38,114 nucleotides of DNA from an uncultured Veillonellaceae bacterium (GTDB lineage Bacteria; Bacillota; Negativicutes; Selenomonadales; Selenomonadaceae): positions 1 to 38,114 of the forward strand of contig OMZR01000031.1 in NCBI GenBank assembly GCA_900315575.1, in the 5' to 3' direction. The translations under genes and the position numbers were made by a program. Below, in pieces: positions 7,481 through 14,306 of the stretch. How positions within the stretch are numbered: position 1 is the stretch's first letter; every line of letters starts with the position of its first letter. The notes beneath the pieces are model-generated. The model had not been told where the DNA came from, did no database searches, and saw nothing but the letters and a program-made list of their open reading frames with translations.

Positions 7481-8506
7481 ATGCCAGGACAAGGGACAGG
7501 AAAAAAAGCGCTGCGGATTCCTTCGGAAAAATTTTCCCAGGTGCTCTTCAGCGGAGTCGGGACGCCGCTTGACGCAGCGCTCAAGCGGGGAGCAGGCGTG
7601 CGCCTCGTGGAGGAGCGTGCGCGGGCCCTCGACATGATGCTCGAAAAGACGTCGGCGACGCTCTTCTCGTTCGATCTTGAGGAAGATACGCTTTATTTCC
7701 TGCAGGTCTCGCTGGATGGCAAGCGCGAGGAGCGCAAGATCCGCAATTTCCATGCCGTGCTCGACATGGCTGTGCGTGGCAAGGAGCCGGAGGGACGCCG
7801 CTTTGCGGAAGCGTTCCGCGAGGCCATCCGCGGCCCGCGGGAGGATGTCGTCGAGTTCTATGGCTGCATCTTCACGAAGGAGCCGCACTGGAACCGTGTT
7901 GTCTACCGCAGCGTGCCGGCACCGGACGGCATCGTCGCGAGCATCGTCGGCTACAGCTGTGTCATCGACGCGGAGCGCCATGGCGAGATCGTGAGGGCAT
8001 CGTCTGCGTTTGGCGAAGCAGCGGCAGCACAGACGCCGAACGGACAGGCGCTGGCTGAGCGCGTCAATGCGCGTCTGCGCCTCATGCAGGCGGGCGAGAA
8101 GGGGACCGTCTTCCTCATCGACCTCACGAATTATCACGAGATCGCAGAACACCTCGAGGAGGCAAATCCTGGCGGCTTCCTCCGCGCCGTCACAGACAGC
8201 ATTCTTGCGGATTTCCGTGGCGAGGACATCCTCGGACAGGTTTCGGAAAGCCTCTTTGTGCTCTTTATCTGCGGCCACACGTCGCTCGACATCATCGAGC
8301 GGCGCGCGCAGCGCATCATCGAGCTCGTCCATCGCGTTTCGATCCAGGGCTTTGAAGACATCTGCGTCAGCGTCGGCGTCGCCGCAACAGGCACGCAGGG
8401 CGTCCGCTATCGCACACTCTACAGCCGTGCCGCCTCTGCTCTCGACACGGCAAAGACGCACGGCGAAAACAATTATCGCGTATATTTTGAGGAAGAAAAA
8501 ATCTGA
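7481..8506 (+). CDS. PAS-like sensor with a degenerate GGDEF domain
   Basis: The 341-residue soluble protein has a PAS-like N-terminal region (about 45-170: LFSFDLEEDTLYFLQVS through IVGYSCVIDAERHGEI). A GGDEF-fold domain follows (about 190-335): GTVFLIDLTNYHEI, LADFRGEDILGQVSESLFVLF, ICVSVGVAA and YSRAASALDTAKTHGENNYRVY. The catalytic GGDEF is replaced by residues around QVSES (about 252-256), so cyclic-di-GMP synthesis is not expected. The domain may instead bind a nucleotide or a partner protein (inference). AAGGAG lies nine bases before the ATG. It shares a transcription unit with the two Usp genes, which points to stress signalling. Confidence 0.8.
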   Translation: MPGQGTGKKALRIPSEKFSQVLFSGVGTPLDAALKRGAGVRLVEERARALDMMLEKTSATLFSFDLEEDTLYFLQVSLDGKREERKIRNFHAVLDMAVRGKEPEGRRFAEAFREAIRGPREDVVEFYGCIFTKEPHWNRVVYRSVPAPDGIVASIVGYSCVIDAERHGEIVRASSAFGEAAAAQTPNGQALAERVNARLRLMQAGEKGTVFLIDLTNYHEIAEHLEEANPGGFLRAVTDSILADFRGEDILGQVSESLFVLFICGHTSLDIIERRAQRIIELVHRVSIQGFEDICVSVGVAATGTQGVRYRTLYSRAASALDTAKTHGENNYRVYFEEEKI

Positions 8507-8537
8507 TTGGCACTTTCTTCCATCGACCGATTATGAA

Positions 8538-8574
8538 AGCAGCGGCTTGCGATATTCCGCAAGCCGCTGCTTTG
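8538..8574. terminator. Bidirectional terminator between converging genes
   Basis: A 14-bp perfect stem (8538-8551 with 8558-8571, loop of 6) lies between the plus-strand GGDEF gene and the minus-strand RNase H gene. Each side has a short T run of only three. Confidence 0.75.
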
Positions 8575-8615
8575 CGCTGTCCGGTTGTCTTGATGGATGA
8601 ATCGATGATATGGGA

Positions 8616-9272
8616 TCATCGATACTGCATGGCGCATTGTTTTGCGAGCGTATCGCACCGTTCGTTGAGCGGATTGCCTGCGTGACCTTTGACCCAATGG
8701 AATTCTACGGTGTGTGCGGCATAGAGCTGATCGAGCTCCATCCAGAGTTCCTGATTGAGCACGGGCTGGCCGTCAGCTTTTTTCCAGCCGCGGCGCTTCC
8801 AGCCAGCCACCCATTTCGTGATGCCGTTCTTGAGGTACTGGCTGTCCGTGTAGAGCGCGACGCGCGTGCCTTCGGGCGCATAGCGCAGCGCCTCGATGGC
8901 GGCCGTGAGCTCCATGCGGTTGTTTGTCGTTGATGGATTGCCTGCGCTGCGTTCCAGCACTTTGCCCGTCGCCATGTTCTTTGCGACGATGGCCCAGCCG
9001 CCGGGACCGCCGGGATTGCGCAGGCAGCTGCCGTCCGTGAAGATCGTGTAATCGACGGAGGCGGCTTTTTTTTGCGCGGGCGTGCTTGCTGGCGCGGGCG
9101 CACTTGCTGTGCCCTTTGCACCGCTGAGCCATGCGAGTGCTGCATTTACGTCGGTGAAAGACTGGAAACGGGCTCCGGCAAAGCCCCTGACCTGCTTTTC
9201 GCATTCGCTCCAGCTCGTGAAGATGCCGACGGCGCGGCCGCGTGCGACGGCGTAGACTTTCTTTGCTGTCAT
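8616..9272 (-). CDS. rnhA: Ribonuclease H with N-terminal viroplasmin (RNA/DNA-hybrid binding) domain
   Basis: The enzyme cuts RNA in RNA-DNA hybrids. Residues 1-50 form the Cauli_VI/viroplasmin domain (KVYAVARGRAVGIFTSWSEC, FAGARFQSF), the form found in eukaryotic RNase H1 and many Firmicutes. An Ala/Pro-rich linker follows. The RNase H type 1 domain (about 73-218) has all four acidic catalytic residues: D in YTIFTDGSCLRNPGG, E in NNRMELTAAIEAL, D in YTDSQYLKNG and D in NERCDTLAKQ. WVKGHAGNPLNE is also present. AAAGGAA precedes the ATG. It is divergent from the LTA-synthase-like gene. Confidence 0.93.
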   Translation of the reverse strand: MTAKKVYAVARGRAVGIFTSWSECEKQVRGFAGARFQSFTDVNAALAWLSGAKGTASAPAPASTPAQKKAASVDYTIFTDGSCLRNPGGPGGWAIVAKNMATGKVLERSAGNPSTTNNRMELTAAIEALRYAPEGTRVALYTDSQYLKNGITKWVAGWKRRGWKKADGQPVLNQELWMELDQLYAAHTVEFHWVKGHAGNPLNERCDTLAKQCAMQYR

Positions 9273-9314
9273 GGAAAGATTCCTTTCGTCTGTTATTTGA
9301 GCGTTACATTTCCC

Positions 9315-9323
9315 TGCTATGAT
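9315..9323 (+). promoter_or_regulatory. Extended -10 promoter of the LTA-synthase-like gene
   Basis: TGCTATGAT is an extended -10. The best -35 (ATTTGA) is weak. It lies about 50 bases before ATG 9374 and faces away from the RNase H gene, for which I cannot pick a convincing promoter. Confidence 0.5.
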
Positions 9324-9373
9324 GATACCATAGAATTGGTCTTTGGGGATAATTGAAGGAGAAGGTTTATTTC

Positions 9374-11308
9374 ATGCAATCTTTGATGGAGCGTCTGTCG
9401 CAGTGGCGCAAGGAAAATCCCAGCGGCGGCTATCTGCTGCTGCTGCTCGCGACGTGGTGCGTCGTGCAGGCGCTGACGCGGCTTGTGATGCTCGTGAGTT
9501 CGGCGGACGCAGCGTCTCTCGGGCCCATAGACCTTGTGAAAGTTTTCGGGCTCGGCTTCGTCTATGACGTCGGCGCGGGATTCTTCTTCCTGTTCCTGCC
9601 TGCGCTCTTCCTGCTCGTGCCGCAGCGGTTCCTTTCTGTGCGCGTCCATCGCTGGGGGCTGGCGGCTCTGACGCTGTTTCTGAATGTGTTCATGATTTTC
9701 TGCGCGGTGTCGCTCTACCTTTACTGGCAGGAATTCCATACGAACTTTAATTTCATCGCGGTGGATTATCTTGTCTACACCCAGGAAATGCTCCAGCAGA
9801 TCGTGCAGTCGTTCCCACTTGAAATCATCCTGCCGGCGATTTTCGCGGTGGCCGCTGTCATCACCTGGGGGCAGGCGCACTTCCTGCCGCAATCTTTCCC
9901 ATGGTCGGGGCGGCGCGCACTGGCACTCTTCTGCGTTCTCGTCGTGCTGCCTGTTGCCGTTGCGTGCGGCACGTCGCCCAAATGGCGCACGCACCTGACG
10001 GAGAACCGCTACAACAATGAACTCGCAGGCAACGGCCCATATGAGTTCGTTCATGCGTTCTTTGCCAACGAACTCGACTACATGGCATTCTATCAGACGG
10101 AAGACAGCACGGTCGCGCGGACCCGCCTGCGGCAGATGATTGCCGCGCCGAATGTGACGTTCGCCGATGACGAGACGACGCTGCGTGATGTCAAAAACGA
10201 GAACGCGCTGACGGGCAGGAAGCCGAACGTCGTCATCATCACGGTTGAGAGCCTCAGCGCATCGTTTCTCGGCGCTTACGGCGCTCCGCATAGTGAGACG
10301 CCGTATCTCGACGCGCTGACGAAAGAATCGTTCACGTTCTACAACATGTATGCGACGGGTACGCGCACCGTGCGCGGTCTTGAGGCCATTACGCTCGCCG
10401 TGCCGCCAACGCCTGGCCAGTCGATTTTGCGCCGGCCGGACAATGGGAACCTGAGCTCGCTCGGCGAGGCATTCCGCCAGAATGGCTATGCGCGTGACTT
10501 CCTTTATGGCGGCTATGGCTATTTTGACAACATGAATGCGTTCTTCGAAAGCAATGGCTACACGATCAAGGATCGTACGTCGATCCCGAGCGAGGAGGTC
10601 ATCCAGGAGACGGTCTGGGGCGTCGCGGACGAAACGCTCTTTACGCAGGTGCTGCGCTCGCTGGACGAGCATGCAGCGGCTGGCGAGCCAGCATTTGAAA
10701 TGGTCATGACGACGTCGAATCATCGTCCCTTCACGTTCCCCGAAGGGCGTGTCGATGGCCAGCAGGGGACGCGCGGGGGCGCCGTGCGGTACACGGACTG
10801 GGCCATCCATGACTTCCTCGAGCGTGCGAAGCAGAAGCCATGGTTTGACAATACGGTTTTCGTCATCGTTGCCGACCATCAGGCAGGCGTCGCGGGCAAG
10901 ACGGCATTGCCGATCGACAAGTATCGGATCCCGTGCATCGTCTATGCGCCGGGACTCATCCCGCAGGGCAGGACGGATCGTCTCGTGAGCCAGATGGACC
11001 TCGGGCCGACACTTCTTGGAGCACTGGGGCTCTCGTATCGGACAAGCTGGCTGGGACGTGATCTCTTCCGGACGCCGGAAAGCGAAGACCGTGCCTTTAT
11101 CAGCACGTACCAGAGCCTCGGCCTCGTCAAGGGCAGCGAACTCGTCGTGCTGACGCCGGACAAAGCCATCGCGGCAAATCACATTGAAAACTGGGCGACG
11201 AGCGACTACATGAAGGAAGAAGTGCCGACGAGCCTCGGCGAAGAGGCCGTGAGCTGGTACCAGGAGGCCAGCGACCTCTTCAAGAACGGGCTTTTGAAAA
11301 ACCGATAA
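9374..11308 (+). CDS. LTA-synthase-family membrane sulfatase-fold enzyme
   Basis: The 644-residue protein has about five membrane helices in its first ~200 residues and an extracytoplasmic alkaline-phosphatase/sulfatase-fold domain after that. Visible hallmarks are the metal-binding N-terminus VVIITVESLSASFLGAYG, the nucleophile threonine region ATGTRTVRGLEA, MTTSNHRPF, and VIVADHQAG with the later metal-binding D-H. Members transfer phosphoglycerol or phosphoethanolamine from phospholipids. In Gram-positives the product is lipoteichoic acid; in diderms the acceptor may be a glycan, lipid A core or other surface lipid, which cannot be decided here. ATG 9374 is taken because AAGGAG is upstream; an in-frame TTG at 9353 precedes it. 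A strong terminator follows, so it is monocistronic and separate from mla. Confidence 0.85.
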   Translation: MQSLMERLSQWRKENPSGGYLLLLLATWCVVQALTRLVMLVSSADAASLGPIDLVKVFGLGFVYDVGAGFFFLFLPALFLLVPQRFLSVRVHRWGLAALTLFLNVFMIFCAVSLYLYWQEFHTNFNFIAVDYLVYTQEMLQQIVQSFPLEIILPAIFAVAAVITWGQAHFLPQSFPWSGRRALALFCVLVVLPVAVACGTSPKWRTHLTENRYNNELAGNGPYEFVHAFFANELDYMAFYQTEDSTVARTRLRQMIAAPNVTFADDETTLRDVKNENALTGRKPNVVIITVESLSASFLGAYGAPHSETPYLDALTKESFTFYNMYATGTRTVRGLEAITLAVPPTPGQSILRRPDNGNLSSLGEAFRQNGYARDFLYGGYGYFDNMNAFFESNGYTIKDRTSIPSEEVIQETVWGVADETLFTQVLRSLDEHAAAGEPAFEMVMTTSNHRPFTFPEGRVDGQQGTRGGAVRYTDWAIHDFLERAKQKPWFDNTVFVIVADHQAGVAGKTALPIDKYRIPCIVYAPGLIPQGRTDRLVSQMDLGPTLLGALGLSYRTSWLGRDLFRTPESEDRAFISTYQSLGLVKGSELVVLTPDKAIAANHIENWATSDYMKEEVPTSLGEEAVSWYQEASDLFKNGLLKNR

Positions 11309-11314
11309 CCCTCG

Positions 11315-11353
11315 ATTGCGTGGGAGGCGGAGCCGCCTCTCACGCAATTTTTT
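11315..11353 (+). terminator. Strong Rho-independent terminator
   Basis: A stem of about 14-15 bp, almost perfectly paired around GGCG-GAGC-CGCC, is followed by TTTTTT. It isolates the mla operon from the upstream gene. Confidence 0.95.
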
Positions 11354-11358
11354 CGTTC

Positions 11359-11386
11359 AAAATAGTAAATAAACCTTTACTATTTT
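11359..11386. promoter_or_regulatory. AT-rich 11-bp inverted repeat overlapping the mla -35 (candidate operator)
   Basis: AAAATAGTAAA and TTTACTATTTT are perfect 11-base arms around a 6-base centre. The right arm includes the -35 hexamer TTTACT. It lacks the GC content of the terminators nearby, so a protein-binding site is more likely than a second terminator. Confidence 0.5.
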
Positions 11387-11404
11387 TCGTTTGCTTGCTA
11401 AACT
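11376..11404 (+). promoter_or_regulatory. Promoter of the mlaEFD-tolC-tamB operon
   Basis: TTTACT (11376-11381) and TAAACT (11399-11404) are 17 bases apart. The predicted start is near 11411. This leaves only the GAGGGAGG at 11422-11429 as a usable ribosome site and so decides the mlaE start. Confidence 0.65.
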
Positions 11405-11437
11405 ATAGGAGTATCTTTGGCGAGGGAGGCGAGGCGG

Positions 11438-12208
11438 TTGGTCTTGCGTGTTTTGGAAGCGCTCGGCGGTTTCGTGCTGCGGCGGTGCGAGTCGTTTGGC
11501 ACGATCGTGTTGCTCTATGCCGAGACGATGCGGCAGCTCACGCACCAGCCGCGCTTGCGGCACATTCTCGCGCAGATGTCGCACCTTGGCGTCGATTCCC
11601 TCGCCATCGTCTGCCTGACGCTGCTGTTCACGGGCGTCGTGCTGACGCTCCAGATGGCGCATGAATTCATCAAGTACGGTGCGCAGAGCACGATTGGCGC
11701 CGTCATCGCGATCGCGATCGGCCGCGAGCTCGGCCCCGTGCTCGTCGGCGTTGTCTGTGCAGGCCGCGTCGGGGCTGCCATCACGGCGGAGATTTCGACG
11801 ATGAAGGTCACGGAACAGATCGACGCACTGCGCGTCATGGCCGTGAATCCCGTCGACTACCTCATCGTGCCGCGCATGATTGCCTGCATGATCGCCGTGC
11901 CGATCCTGACGGTGTTCGGCGACTTCATCGGCGTCTTTGGCGGCTGGGTCGTGGCGGTTTATTATTCGGGTATCAGCTCGTACCTCTTCACAAATTCCCT
12001 CCATATGTATGTCGATGTCTACGATCTCACGGGCGGCCTCATCAAAGCCATCTTTTTCGGCAATGTCATCGCGGTGCTCGGCTGCTATTACGGACTGCAT
12101 TCGCCGGCCGGGGCCGAGGGCGTCGGCCGTGCGACGACGCGCACGGTTGTCGCGTCGATCATCGTGATCTTCATCTTGAATGCGCTTTTGACGCTTATCC
12201 TGTTTTAA
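11438..12208 (+). CDS. mlaE: MlaE-type lipid ABC transporter permease
   Basis: This is the inner-membrane permease of an MCE-type phospholipid transporter. The 256-residue protein has the MlaE/YrbE core: the amphipathic N-terminal helix, FTGVVLTLQMAHEF, IAIAIGRELGPVLVGVVCAGRVGAAITAEISTM split over two helices, EQIDALRVMAVNPVDYL and VPRMIACMI. TTG 11438 is preferred because GAGGGAGG lies eight bases upstream and inside the predicted transcript. The in-frame TTG at 11417 would put its ribosome site upstream of the mRNA start. mlaF follows after 19 bases. Promoter, permease, ATPase and MCE protein in this order define the operon. The permease should pair with two MlaF subunits and a ring of MlaD. 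Confidence 0.92.
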   Translation: MVLRVLEALGGFVLRRCESFGTIVLLYAETMRQLTHQPRLRHILAQMSHLGVDSLAIVCLTLLFTGVVLTLQMAHEFIKYGAQSTIGAVIAIAIGRELGPVLVGVVCAGRVGAAITAEISTMKVTEQIDALRVMAVNPVDYLIVPRMIACMIAVPILTVFGDFIGVFGGWVVAVYYSGISSYLFTNSLHMYVDVYDLTGGLIKAIFFGNVIAVLGCYYGLHSPAGAEGVGRATTRTVVASIIVIFILNALLTLILF

Positions 12209-12227
12209 CGGTGGGGTCCAGGTTTTT

Positions 12228-12974
12228 ATGATAAGATTGATAGACGTAGGCAAGCGCTTCGATGAGCATTGGGCGCTCCGGCATGTGAACCTTGAGATCC
12301 GGGACGGCGAGACGCTCGCGATTATCGGCGGCTCGGGCTCGGGCAAGAGCACGCTTTTGCGGCTCCTCATCGGGCTCATCCAGCCGACCGAGGGCGAAAT
12401 ATGGATGGGCGACAAGGAAATCGGCCATATGACAGAGCACGAGCTCAAGGACATCCGCCTGCATACGGGCATGGTGTTCCAGTATTCGGCGCTGTTTGAT
12501 TCGATGACGGTTGGCGACAATGTAGCGTTCGGCCTGCGCGAGCATACGAAGCTCAAGGAACCGGAAATCCAGCGGATCGTCAGCGAAAAATTGCGGCTCG
12601 TCGGCCTCGAAGGTGTCGAGCAGATGATGCCCGGCGAGCTCTCGGGCGGCATGAAGAAGCGCGTGAGCCTCGCGCGCGCCATCGCCATCGAGCCGGATGT
12701 GATTTTTTACGATGAACCGAGTTCGGGACTCGATCCGATCATGACGGAGAAGATTGACGGGCTCATCACGCATACGCAGCGCGAGCTCCATGTGACGAGC
12801 GTCGTCGTGACGCACGACATGGCGAGCGCCTGCCGCATCTCGGATCGGATTGCCATGATTTACGAAGGCGAGCTCATCGCGGTCGATACGGCGGAGCGGT
12901 TCCAGAAAATCCAGGATCCGCGCGTGCAGGCATTTTTTCACACGCTGCGCACGACAAAGGAGGAAGGCGCATGA
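12228..12974 (+). CDS. mlaF: MlaF-type ABC transporter ATP-binding protein
   Basis: The 248-residue cytosolic ATPase drives MlaE. Walker A is IGGSGSGKSTLLR, the Q-loop is GMVFQYSALFDSMTV, the ABC signature is ELSGGMKKRVSLARA, Walker B is VIFYDEPSSGLDP, and the switch histidine is in VVVTHDM. LSGGMKKR in place of LSGGQ is typical of MlaF/Mkl ATPases of MCE systems. It starts at ATG 12228 and overlaps mlaD by four bases (ATGA), so translation is coupled. Confidence 0.95.
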   Translation: MIRLIDVGKRFDEHWALRHVNLEIRDGETLAIIGGSGSGKSTLLRLLIGLIQPTEGEIWMGDKEIGHMTEHELKDIRLHTGMVFQYSALFDSMTVGDNVAFGLREHTKLKEPEIQRIVSEKLRLVGLEGVEQMMPGELSGGMKKRVSLARAIAIEPDVIFYDEPSSGLDPIMTEKIDGLITHTQRELHVTSVVVTHDMASACRISDRIAMIYEGELIAVDTAERFQKIQDPRVQAFFHTLRTTKEEGA

Positions 12975-14260
12975 AGACAGAAGCGAAGGTCGGCGCATTT
13001 ACGGCCGCAGGCCTCGTGCTGCTCGTCGCGCTCGTGCTCGGGCTGTCCGGTTTCTCTCTGAAATCGGGGCGGGGCTACATGGTCTACGCGGGCTTCCACC
13101 AGGTCATCGGACTCGAGAAGCAGGCGAAGGTCTGCCTCGCGGGCGTGCCGATCGGCGAGGTCACGGACATTTCGAATGATGGCGGCGGCGTCACGGTGGC
13201 GCTGCGCGTGAATCCCGACGTGCGCATTCCCGAGGGCTCGCATGTGACAATCGGCACGCCGGGCGTCATGGGCGAGAAATTCGTCAATGTGCAGCCTGCC
13301 GAGGATCGCGGCCATTACGTCGGCGACGGCGCCTACCTCATCGGCGATGACGAGCAGGGCATGGACTCCATGTTCGCTGGCATCAATGCCGTCGTCGGGC
13401 AGGCGCAGGAGCTTTTGACGAGTCTCAACAGCATTGCAGGCGACAAGGGCTTCCGCCAGTCCGTCTTGCAGATGACGGTGAACATGCGCGACATGACGGC
13501 ACATCTTTCAGGCCTCATGGCGCAGCTCGAGAGCATGGCGGCTGAAAACCGTGGCAACGTCAAGTCCATGACGGCGAATCTCGTGACGGTCACGGAATCG
13601 ATGAACCGCACGATGGCAAATGTCGAGCACATGATGGCAAATATGAACTCCGTGCTCGGCGACCCGCAGACGGCGGAAAACGTCCGCGCGACGCTCGCAA
13701 ACCTCAAGGACACGAGCGACCGCGTGCAGCACATCGCCGAGAACCTCGAAGGCGTCGCAGGCGATCCGCAGACGGCGGAAGACCTGCGGCAGACCGTCAA
13801 AAATGCGCGGTCGATCAGCGAGAAAGCAGGGAAAATGCTTGGCTCTGTCGAATCCATGGATGTGAAGCCGAGCGTCGACCTGCTCTATAGCGGCGATGAC
13901 AGCGACTGGAGCGCGAATGCGAACCTCCATGTGAACCGTGGCGATCGCACGATTGACCTCGGTGTCGATGACATCGGTGATGACAGTCTCTTCAATGCCC
14001 AGGTCGGCAAGAAATTCGGCGGCGGACGTTATGGCGTGCGCGGCGGCGTTGTCGCGGGCAAGGTCGGGGCCGGGCTCGACATCTACGCGGGCAGCAAGTT
14101 CTCGCTTTCGACGGATGCCTATGACCCTGACGACGTAAAACTCCGTCTGCGTGCGGCTTACGACCTCGGTGGCGGGACGTCGCTCCTCGGACAGTGGAAT
14201 GATGTAACCAACAAAGATGATGAACGGGCCGGGTATTTCGGCGTCCGTCAGTCATTCTGA
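12971..14260 (+). CDS. mlaD: MlaD-type MCE protein with long helical region and C-terminal beta-barrel-like domain
   Basis: The 429-residue protein is far longer than E. coli MlaD (about 183). It has an N-terminal membrane anchor (residues 10-28), one MCE domain (about 38-118, with VIGLEKQAKVCLAGVPIGEV and GTPGVMGEKFVNVQ), then about 170 residues of amphipathic helix. This helical part includes two copies of GDPQTAE(N/D) about 38 residues apart. The last ~135 residues (from MDVKPSVDLLYSG) are alternating, Gly/Asp-rich strands ending in aromatic GYFGVRQSF, the pattern of an outer-membrane barrel. Veillonella parvula MlaD has been described with this layout, as a bridge carrying lipid across the periplasm without separate MlaC and MlaA. 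Neither mlaB, mlaC nor mlaA is present here, consistent with that. Confidence 0.92.
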   Translation: MKTEAKVGAFTAAGLVLLVALVLGLSGFSLKSGRGYMVYAGFHQVIGLEKQAKVCLAGVPIGEVTDISNDGGGVTVALRVNPDVRIPEGSHVTIGTPGVMGEKFVNVQPAEDRGHYVGDGAYLIGDDEQGMDSMFAGINAVVGQAQELLTSLNSIAGDKGFRQSVLQMTVNMRDMTAHLSGLMAQLESMAAENRGNVKSMTANLVTVTESMNRTMANVEHMMANMNSVLGDPQTAENVRATLANLKDTSDRVQHIAENLEGVAGDPQTAEDLRQTVKNARSISEKAGKMLGSVESMDVKPSVDLLYSGDDSDWSANANLHVNRGDRTIDLGVDDIGDDSLFNAQVGKKFGGGRYGVRGGVVAGKVGAGLDIYAGSKFSLSTDAYDPDDVKLRLRAAYDLGGGTSLLGQWNDVTNKDDERAGYFGVRQSF

Positions 14261-14306
14261 ATATAAATCCAAGGCATATGGAACAGAATGAACAGGAGGA
14301 ACTACC

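Noticed and set aside
9317..11347. 676-codon open frame on the minus strand, opposite the LTA-synthase-like gene
   Set aside because: The composition is dominated by Arg, His, Glu and Val, without motifs. It is explained by codon bias of the real plus-strand gene.
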